NCBI GenBank assembly: GCA_030674185.1
Contig: CM060305.1
Coordinates: forward strand, 171,456,834 to 171,520,833
DNA length: 64,000 nucleotides
DNA from: Monoplex corrugatus
Lineage: Eukaryota; Mollusca; Gastropoda; Littorinimorpha; Ranellidae
Reading direction: 5' to 3'
The position numbers and the translations under genes were made by a program. Within the stretch, counting starts at the first letter, position 1. Every line of letters begins with the position of its first letter. The notes under the pieces are model-generated. The model saw only the letters and a list, made by a program, of their open reading frames with translations. It did not search any database and was not told the origin of the DNA. Positions 56,282 to 64,000 of the stretch are shown here, piece by piece.

Positions 56282-58650
56282 TTGGATGACCAAGGCCAGG
56301 AATTAAACCATAGTGCCAAGGACATCCACGCTGACGGTTCTGATGCGGATTTTGCACAAGCTCTTAATGCCAAACGTGGAAAACTCAATTTGCCGCCTGC
56401 CGGTGCAAAAGAACAATGGGAGAAATTAGATGAGGAACTTGTCCTTAAGCTGAATGCGCTAATAGGGAACAGTACGCTGGAACACAAACTTGACACATAC
56501 GGAGACATCATATACTCTATCTGCAGGGACACTTATGGAGTGAAGCAGCCAAAGACAAAAACGCCTCCCCAGAAATCCAGAAGACAGCAGCAGATGGAGA
56601 GCATCCGGAGGGAGAAAAGGAAGCTTAAAAAGCGAATGAAAACTGCCTCAGAATTCGAGAAGCAAGGGCTCCTGGAACTCTGGAAAGATCTGAAGGCCAA
56701 ACACAATGCTCTCAGCAAAGTGGAATCAGCAAGGCGAAGAAAGAGCAAAAAGAAGAAGACTCAAGATCGTTTCTTCAAAGATCCCTTTGACTTTGCAAGA
56801 AAGCTGTTTGAACAACCCAAATCAGGGACTCTCACAGTGGGCAAGGAAACCCTAGAGCAGCATCTCAGGGAAACATATTCCGATTCTCAGCGCGAGGCAC
56901 CACTTGAAATCCAAAATCTGGTTTGGCCTGCAGCGCCAGAAGGAAAATTCAATAACAAACCACCAACACTGGATGAAGTGAAGAACGTAGTAAAGAAAGC
57001 CAGAGCCAAGTCAGCACCTGGACCAAACGGAATACCACACCTGCTCTACAAGAAATGCCCAAAAGTGCTCGAGTGGCTCCACAAGATGATTCGATCAGCA
57101 TGGAGGAACCAGAAGATCAGCGACCAATGGATGAGAGCTGAAGGAGTGTACATTCCGAAGGAGCAGAACTCCAGCAGCATCAATCAGTTCAGGCCAATAT
57201 CACTTCTGAACGTCGAGGGGAAAATCTTCTTCTCTGTTATGGCAGCAAGATTGACAAAATACCTGACTGAAAACAAGTATCTGGATATGTCAGTCCAAAA
57301 GGGAGGCATACCAGGAATGCCTGGATGCTTGGAACATGCCACGTTGATTTGGGATGCCATCCAAAAAGCAAGAACAGAGAAGAGAGACATTGACGTAGTT
57401 TGGCTTGATCTGGCGAATGCATATGGATCAGTTCCACACGATATGATCCAGCTGGCTCTTGAAATGTATCACATCCCAGAAAACATCCGAACAATGCTGA
57501 GGAAGTATTTCCAAGGGTTCTCAATGCGGTTCTCTACCAAAGAATACACCACGGACTGGATAGACCTAGAGGTGGGCATTGCAATGGGCTGTGCAATCTC
57601 TCCCATACTGTTCGTGTTGGCAATGGAAGTCATCTTGAAAGCTGCAATGAAGAGTTCAGGTCCAGTGAATCTGGGAGATGGATACCAGATGCCTCCTCTG
57701 AAAGCTTTCATGGATGACACAACAGTCTTGTCCACGGATGAGGAAGAGACACACCAAATCTTAAAGCAGCTGGATGAGCTGGTGGCCTCTTCAAGAATGA
57801 GGTTCAAACCTAAGAAATCCCGAAGTCTCTCACTGCGAAAAGGAAAAGTGGCAGATTCAGTCAAATTCATGGTAGCCAACCAAGCCATCCCCACTGTCAC
57901 AGAAGAGCCAGTAAAAAGTCTCGGAAGATGGTATGATGACTCCCTGAAAGACACACAAAGGGGATGTGAAACCAAGCAAACAGCAGAAGAAGGCCTGAAG
58001 AAAATAGATAACTGCGGACTGCCAGGCAAATACAAAGTCTGGTGTCTACAGTTCATGCTGATACCAAAGCTGCTGTGGCCACTGCTAATCTATGACATTT
58101 GCACCAGCACAGTCGAAGCAATGGAAGCCAAAATCAACAAATACACAAGAAAATGGCTCGGTGTCCCACCTGGTCTCACTGATGTTGCATTCTACTGTCG
58201 TCAAGCAATGCTGAAGCTACCTCTGAAATCCATAGTGGAGGAATACAAAGTTGGAAAAGCAAGACTGTTTAGCATGCTGGAGGAATCGGAGGACAATATC
58301 GTGAGAGCAGTTCATCCAAAGCTGAGAACTGGCAGAAAGTGGAAAGTCCAAGAGGCTGTAAACAATGCCAAGAGAAACCTCAGCATCAAAGAAATAATTG
58401 GACACACGCAAACCAACAGACAGGGACTGGGAGCAACAAAAATGCAGTGGTGGTCCAAAGCCAAAGGGAAGGAAAAAAGAGACATGATCATACAGGAGTT
58501 GAAGGAAGAAGAAGATGTCAAAAGAGTGCAGAAGGCAGTCCAGCAAGGTCAACAGGGGCAATGGACAACATGGGACAGTGCACTCCAAAGAAGTCTCAGC
58601 TGGAACGATATGTGGCACATGGCTCCTCTAAGGATAAGCTTCCTCCTCAG
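56282..58650 (+). pseudogene. R2-like polyprotein: linker, RT and thumb
   Basis: About 789 codons without a stop (the frame runs on to 58762 inside the inserted element). It starts with a linker rich in Lys/Arg (RREKRKLKKRMK, RRRKSKKKK); no N-terminal zinc finger is present because of truncation. The RT domain has [62 protein letters not shown] and FMDDTTVLS (catalytic Asp pair, near 57710). FPKK and [13 protein letters not shown] basic segments follow. The VQKGG-PG-PGCLEH and WLDLANAYGS text points to the R2/Hero/NeSL group with one ORF and a C-terminal endonuclease. Confidence 0.9.
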
Positions 58651-60353
58651 AGGAAATTCTCAACACAATCAGATCCATGTCGTTCAAAACCTGCGAACTG
58701 GATCCTCTTCCAGGTTCTGTCTACGCCGACTGTCTCCCTACTCTCCTCCCATTCATCACTGACATCATCAACACTTCTCTTCAAACTGGAACTGTCCCAG
58801 ATTCTTTCAAGTCTGCTATTGTTCACCCTCTCCTCAAGAAACACAATTTAGATCCAAATGAACTGAAAAATTACCGGCCTATCTCTAATCTCTCTTTCTT
58901 GTCAAAACTCCTTGAAAAAGTCGTCCTCAACCAGCTGAACTCTCACCTGTCTGCCAACAATCTCCTCAATCCTTTCCAGTCAGCCTACCGCCAGTGCCAT
59001 AGCACTGAAACTGCCCTACTACACATTCTCAACAATCATCTCCTTGCAACTGATACTGGCAAAGTCTCTCTCCTCACACTCCTTGATCTGTCTGCAGCCT
59101 TTGATACCATTGATCATGGTATTCTCCTTTCTAGACTTCATCATACTTTTGGCATCTCTGACATTGCTCTGTCTTGGTTCACTTCATACCTATCAAACAG
59201 AAAACAAACCGTTCTCATCAATGGCACTTACTCTCAACCTGCATACCTGACCTGTGGTGTTCCACAAGGATCTGTCCTTGGCCCTGTTCTTTTCACTCTT
59301 TACACCTCCCCCTGTCCACCATCACCAACTCCCATTCTATAAAACACCACTTCTATGCTGATGACACCCTACTTCAAGACAGTGACTCACCTGATAATAT
59401 ACAGCGCCTGTTGACTCGCACCACTGAGTGTTACTCGGACATTAAGAACTGGATGACACACAATAGACTTCAGCTTAATGACGACAAAACAGAAGCTATC
59501 CTCATTGGCACCCGTCAGAAACTTTCTCAGCTGCCTCCTCTTTCTCTCCCATTATGTAACACATCAGTCCCAATTTCTGATTCAGCTAAAAACCTTGGTG
59601 TCTGCATTGACTCTACCCTCTCCATGAACAACTTTGTTTCTCAAACTGCCAGATCCTGCTACTATCATCTCCATCGTATAAAGCTGATCAGGAAGTATCT
59701 CTCTGTCGAAACAACTGCAAAACTCGTTTTCTCCTTCATAATGTCTCGCATTGACTATTGCAATTCACTCCTGTCTGGTCTTCCTGCCTCCACCATTCAC
59801 ATCCTACAGCGCATTCAAAACAATGCTGCATGCCTTGTACTCAAAAAGAAAAAAGCTGACCACATATCTCCTCTCCTGGCACAACTTCACTGGCTCCCTG
59901 TATCAAAGCGCATACAGTACAAACTAGACACCATGTGCTACAAAAGCCTCAATAACGCAGCCCCCGATTACCTGTCAAGCCTACTTGAGATCTATGTTCC
60001 CTCACGTACCCTCCGCTCTGCCTCTGATCCTCTGACTCTTCGCTTTCCACGCACTAAGCTCAATACCTATGGTCCACGAGCCTTCTCTGTTTCTGGTCCA
60101 CTCTCCTGGAACAAACTTCCTCTCTCAGTCCGTCAGCAACCTACTTTTGTCTCCTTCAAGTCCGCTCTCAAAACTCACCTTTTCTCTCCTGCATAAAATC
60201 CTAACCTCACTCAACCCTCCCCTCTGCAGCCTGTCTCCGCTCGGAGGGAATCACATGGTTATAATATATAATTGTATGCTATGCTCTCTATAATTTTCCA
60301 TTGCTTTTATTCTTGCTTTTATTGCTTTTATTCTTTCTCCCCATTTATAGCCA

Positions 60354-60403
<50 letters not shown>

Positions 60404-60527
60404 TGTATGTGTGCGTGCGTGTGTGTGCGAGCGTGCGTGCCTGCGTGTGTGTCTGCTTCAGCGCTTAGATTTGATTTTATCAAGATTTTGCGCTATATAA
60501 ATATTGTAATTATTATTATTATTATAG
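58651..60527 (+). mobile_element. L2/CR1-like non-LTR element, copy f
   Basis: A 5'-truncated copy beginning in the region before RT ([17 protein letters not shown]) and ending with tatataaatattgtaattatt and ATT repeats. The RT motifs are intact in sequence ([35 protein letters not shown]), but one base is missing in the cctccccctg run near 59310, which splits the ORF. It sits exactly between two codon parts of the R2-like ORF (AG at 58649-58650 and A at 60528), so nothing of the host element was lost. No target duplication longer than AG is visible. Confidence 0.92.
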
Positions 60528-60528
60528 A

Positions 60529-61263
60529 TCTGTATATGACCTGCTCCCCTCGAAAGCAAACTTAGTGAAATGGGGGAAAGCAGACGACCCAGCATGTCCG
60601 CTCTGTCAGAAGAAACAAACAGTGGAACATGTCCTAAGCTCTTGCAAAGTAGCGCTAGCCCAAGGAAGGTATACATGGAGGCACAACCAAGTTCTGAAAG
60701 TGATCACAGATGTGGTTAGCGAAAAAACCATGACCCCAAACGCACCAATTGCTATGACAACGTTCTACAAAGAAGGAGGGAAACAGGTCTGGCCCGAAAG
60801 GGCTATGACAACCAGCACATTGCCAAAGGGTCTTCTGGATGGAGCAGTCGACTGGGAGTGTACAGCAGACCTCTCAGAGTGGAGAAATTACCCAGATGTC
60901 ATCAGCAAGACAGGCATGAGACCAGACATCGCTCTCCACTCTGACTCCTCGAAACAAGTGATTCTGATAGAACTCACTGTGCCATACGAAAGCAGAATGG
61001 AAGAAGCACATATCTACAAGACCGAAAAATACGCCGGTCTTGCCAGCACCCTGAAGAAAGCAGGTCTGCGGGTCAAAATCTTCGCCATAGAGGTCGGGGC
61101 AAGAGGGTTTGTGGGCACCTCCGCTTATGATCTCATGAAACAACTCGCCATTTCTGGGAAGAAGAGGACTAGAGCCCTTAAAGCGATGGCAGAGGCAGCA
61201 GAAAGGAGCTCAAGCTGGATCTGGGCAAGGAGGAACCAAAAAAGTGAACTTCATAAGGATTAA
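60529..61263 (+). pseudogene. R2-like polyprotein: zinc knuckle and endonuclease
   Basis: The C-terminal part of the interrupted R2-like ORF, in frame with the first part. CPLCQKKQTVEHVLSSC is a C-X2-C-X7-H-X4-C knuckle (60592-60642). RPD-X14-E (PDIALHSDSSKQVILIE, near 60925-60975) followed by [16 protein letters not shown] is the core of the restriction-like endonuclease that this group uses instead of an APE nuclease. It ends at TAA 61261-61263. This domain is whole; only the L2-like insertion and 5' truncation disable the element. Confidence 0.9.
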
Positions 61264-61283
61264 ATTCCCTACAGATGATGTGT

Positions 61284-61383
61284 GCCCCGTTAGCACATTG
61301 GTAAAACCGCGTACCGCAGTTCTGAAGCACAGAATCGCCCAGGTTCGATCCCCGGCGTGGGGGAAAAAAAAAAAAAAAAAAAA
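61284..61383 (+). mobile_element. tRNA-derived retrosequence with A tail
   Basis: The sequence gccccgttagcacattggta through ggttcgatccccggcgtggg looks like a tRNA: an A-box-like TAGCACATTGGTAAAACCGCG, a B box GGTTCGATCCC, and nearly complementary ends (CCCCGTT with GCGTGGGG). It is followed by about 20 A. The anticodon arm does not fold as a normal 5-bp stem with a 7-nt loop, so a working tRNA is unlikely. The related R2-like end at 32.6 kb lacks it, so it is a later insertion, probably a tRNA-type SINE head. Confidence 0.7.
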
Positions 61384-61629
61384 TAGACAACAGCAGAAGG
61401 GCATCCAGGAGTCATGACCTGGATGTGGCCCGGCCCCCCGAGAGTGTAAGGAATTCAGGGCCGAAACACTTGTCTAAAGGGGGTTACTTCTCTGAAGACC
61501 TGTTGTCTAGCTCTCCCTAGAGTTTCTTTCTACCAGGTGGGTACATTATCCTGGTGAAGTGTGGCTAGAAGATCTTCAACGTACAAAAGCAAGCTAAAAA
61601 GGAAAGGAGAAATACATACATTATAAACA

Positions 61630-62335
61630 AGAGGATTAAAATACAGCACAACAAACAAGAGGATAAAAATACAGCACAACAAACAAGAGGATAAAAATAC
61701 AGCATAACAAACAAGAGGATTAAAATACAGCACAACAAACAAAGAGGATTAAAATACAGCACAACAAACAAGAGGATTAAAAATACAGCACAACAAACAA
61801 GAGGATTAAAATACAGCACAACAAACAAGAGGAATGACATACAGCACAACAAACAAGAGGAATGAAATACAGTGCAACAAACAAGAGGAATGAAATACAG
61901 CACAACAAACAAGAGGATTGAAATACAGCACAATAAACAAGAGGATTAAAATACAGCACAACAAACAAGAGGATTAAAATACAACACAACAAACAAGAGG
62001 AATGACATACAGCACAACAAACAAGAGGAATGACATACAGCACAACAAACAAGAGGAATAAAATACAGCACAACAAACAAGAGGATTAAAATACAGCACA
62101 ACAAACAAGAGGATTAAAATACAGCACAACAAACAAGAGGATTAAAATACAGCGCAACAAACAAGAGGAATGAAATACAGCACAACAAACAAGAGGATTA
62201 AAATACAGCGCAACAAACAAGAGGATTAAAATACAGCGCAACAAACAAGAGGATTAAAATACAGCACAACAAACAAGAGGATTAAAATACAGCACAACAA
62301 ACAAGAGGAATGAAATACAGCACAACAAAGAGGAA
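61630..62335. repeat. Minisatellite, 28-bp unit, ~25 copies
   Basis: Unit aacaaacaagaggattaaaa + tacagcac, with ggattaaa alternating with ggaatgaaa. Reversed, it gives hydrophobic Cys/Leu/Phe frames (LLFVVLYF) which are compositional. Confidence 0.95.
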
Positions 62336-62489
62336 TGGTCCAGAAATGAAGAATGCAGCAGACAGCTATATCAAACAATGTGAAGGCACTGAGAAAAACC
62401 TTAACGACAAAAAAAGCTTTCAAAATTGCAAGACTTGACCAAACAAAAACAAGACAATTCAGCACATTTCAGGACAAAGACAGTAAATT

Positions 62490-62870
62490 CTCTCACAGGA
62501 AATGGACATCATAAAACGGTGGACTGAGTACTGCTCTGAACTGTACAACGAACAAAGCAAAAGAAATCAAAGTGTGCTAACAGTACAAGATTCATCAAAT
62601 GAAGATGACTTCCTAATAATCTGTGAAGAAGCTGTAGCATCCTGCAATTCCTTCAGAAATGTTAAGAAACATTGTAGACTGGCAGTAACTAATATCCTGT
62701 CTGTCATCTGCAACAAAGCCTGGCACAGCTAGGTGGCTCAATCACTGATCATCCACCTTCCCAAGAAAGGAAATCTCAAACACTGTAAGAATTACCACAT
62801 TATTGGTCTGATCACCTATGCCAGCAAAGTGATGCCCAAAATCATTCTGAATAGATTACAGCAGCAAAAG
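62490..62870 (+). pseudogene. RTE-like RT fragment
   Basis: Frames read IIKRWTEYCSELYNEQSKRN, then AVTNILSVICNKAWHS and, after a stop, IHLPKKGNLKHCKNYHIIGL followed by ITYASKVMPKIILNRLQQQ. This is the start of the RTE RT domain (KRW-EY--ELY ... PKKGN---C-NYR-I-LI-HASK). It lacks the catalytic core. Confidence 0.85.
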
Positions 62871-62990
62871 TAGTAAGAAACTCCGGGGAGGACTGGACAG
62901 CAGAAGGTCCTCAGAGGAGAAAGCCCTGTCAAGCAAGTGTTTCGGCCCTTAACTCCTGACACTCTTAAGGGGTTGGGTAAATCATGGGGT
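62871..62990 (-). mobile_element. R2-like 3' untranslated fragment
   Basis: Reversed, it reads gttaagggccgaaacacttg, then cctctgaggaccttctgctg and ggagtttctta. These are the same landmarks as in the R2-like 3' ends at 31.7, 32.7 and 61.45 kb. No coding part is attached. Confidence 0.75.
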
Positions 62991-62999
62991 GACTGTCCC

Positions 63000-63145
63000 T
63001 GACCCAACACGTCGCCAGGTGGCAGATAGGGGAATGACCCTCAGATATGGGGCCAGGTGGCAGATAGGGGAATGACCCTCAGATATGGAGGCCAGGTGGC
63101 AGATAGGGGAATGACCCTCAGATATGGGGGCCAGCTGCCAATACC
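63000..63145. repeat. Tandem repeat, ~45-bp unit, 3 copies
   Basis: Unit ccaggtggcagataggggaa + tgaccctcagatatggggg, three near-identical copies. Confidence 0.9.
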
Positions 63146-63184
63146 CAATAAGCAGCAGCGGACCAAACGGCATCAGTATTCTAG

Positions 63185-64000
63185 GGGAGACTGGGGTATA
63201 GGGTGGTACCTGTACTTATAGCTATATAGGGAGGCTGGGTATAGGGTGGTACCTGTACTTATAGCTATATAGGGAGGCTGGGGTATAGGGTGTGTACCTG
63301 TACTTATAGCTATATAGGGAGGCTGGGTATAGGGTGGTACCTGTACTTATAGCTATATAGGGAGGCTGGGGTATAGGGTGGTACCTGTACTTATAGCTAT
63401 ATAGGGAGGCTGGGTATAGGGTGGTACCTGTACTTATAGCTATATAGGGAGGCTGGGGTATAGAGTGGTACCTGTACTTATAGCTATATAGGGAGGCTGG
63501 GTATAGGGTGGTACCTGTACTTATAGCTATATAGGGAGGCTGGGGTATAGGGTGGTACCTGTACTTATGGCTATATAGGGAGGCTGGGGTATAGGGTGGT
63601 ACCTGTACTTATAGCTATATAGGGAGGCTGGGTATAGGGTGGTACCTGTACTTATAGCTATATAGGGAGGCTGGGGTATAGGGTGGTACCTGTACTTATA
63701 GCTATATAGGGAGGCTGGGCTATAGGGTGGTACCTGTACTTATAGCTATATAGGGAGGCTGGGGTATAGGGTGGTACCTTACTTATAGCTATATAGGGAG
63801 GCTGGGGTATAGGGTGGTACCTGTACTTATAGCTATATAGGGAGGCTGGGGTATAGGGTGGTACCTATACTTATAGCTATATAGGGAGGCTGGGGTATAG
63901 GGTGGTACCTATACTTATAGCTATATAGGGAGGCTGGGGTATAGGGTGGTACCTGTACTTATAGCTATATAGGGAGGCTGGGCTATAGGGTGGTACCTGT
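63185..64000. repeat. Minisatellite, 43-45-bp unit, continues past window
   Basis: Unit gggaggctggggtatagggt + ggtacctgtacttatagctatata, about 19 copies, cut by the window end. Units differ by one G in ctgggg/ctggg, and some alternate regularly between 63190 and 63560, which suggests a two-unit higher-order form. Each unit holds the self-complementary tatagctata. Confidence 0.95.

Larger units (their letters stand above)
56263..61535 (+). mobile_element. R2-superclade non-LTR retrotransposon, copy B
   Basis: A 5'-truncated element of about 3.3 kb of its own sequence, inserted at the end of the 29-bp array. Its ORF is in two parts (56282-58650 and 60529-61263) separated by an L2-like insertion, then a 3' untranslated region with a tRNA-like insert (61284-61383) and the conserved gggccgaaacacttg block. 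After 61530 the text ccaggtgggta resembles the array unit, which suggests that the array resumed there. It is 8 kb upstream of the next CARNMT1 exon, antisense to that gene. Confidence 0.85.

Noticed and set aside
56282..58762. A natural 826-residue protein
   Set aside because: The last ~37 codons come from an inserted L2-like element; the R2-like frame really continues at 60529.
61284..61363. A functional tRNA gene
   Set aside because: B box and ends fit, but the anticodon arm does not fold normally and an A tail follows; better explained as a tRNA-derived retrosequence.
61565..62465. Hydrophobic - strand frames that look like membrane proteins
   Set aside because: These are translations of the 28-bp aacaaacaagagg array; the periodicity gives them away.
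1..64000. A bacterial or viral origin of the window
   Set aside because: Spliced conserved animal genes, several non-LTR clades and long minisatellites show an animal chromosome; the only LTR-type sequence is a small Ty3/gypsy scrap.

Overview
This is eukaryotic, intron-rich animal DNA. The class of host is an inference: the repertoire of non-LTR retrotransposons (L2/CR1-like, RTE-like and R2-superclade types), TTAA-type and hAT-like DNA transposons, long minisatellites and two conserved animal genes with very short exons fits a lophotrochozoan, probably a marine gastropod mollusc. Nothing looks bacterial or viral. Most long open frames are by-products of tandem repeats or remnants of mobile elements.

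Two host genes can be assembled exon by exon and run towards each other. BLOC1S6 (pallidin, a BLOC-1 subunit) lies on the + strand in six coding exons between 13001 and 34856; all phases agree and give about 201 codons. The last four exons of CARNMT1 (carnosine N-methyltransferase, N2227 family) lie on the - strand between 55641 and 42451; earlier exons must lie beyond the right edge. A third host gene may begin at 1634 on the - strand.

Layout: 1-8100 holds a Ty3/gypsy scrap, a possible first exon and decayed non-LTR elements. 8.5-11.7 kb is a CA-rich minisatellite. 13.0-34.9 kb is BLOC1S6, whose introns hold an R2-like copy split by a hAT-like element that is itself split by an L2-like copy, RTE-like fragments, a dead piggyBac transposase and many arrays. 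34.9-42.4 kb is intergenic with 28-, 55- and 39-bp arrays and an old L2-like copy. 42.4-55.6 kb is CARNMT1, with introns made almost wholly of minisatellites, one 1.2-kb DNA transposon and a young L2-like element with an open RT frame. 56.3-61.5 kb is a 5'-truncated R2-superclade element with a restriction-like endonuclease, cut by an L2-like insertion and carrying a tRNA-derived insert. The right end is minisatellite.

The feature that stands out is the relation of exons to tandem repeats. Almost every host exon is bordered within tens of bases by an array. Two exons carry arrays whose units look like their splice donors (about 13 and about 45 copies), and one of these is also bounded by about 20 acceptor-like units. 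Several acceptors use a (GT)n tract where a pyrimidine tract is usual. I found no clearly new enzymatic or defence system.
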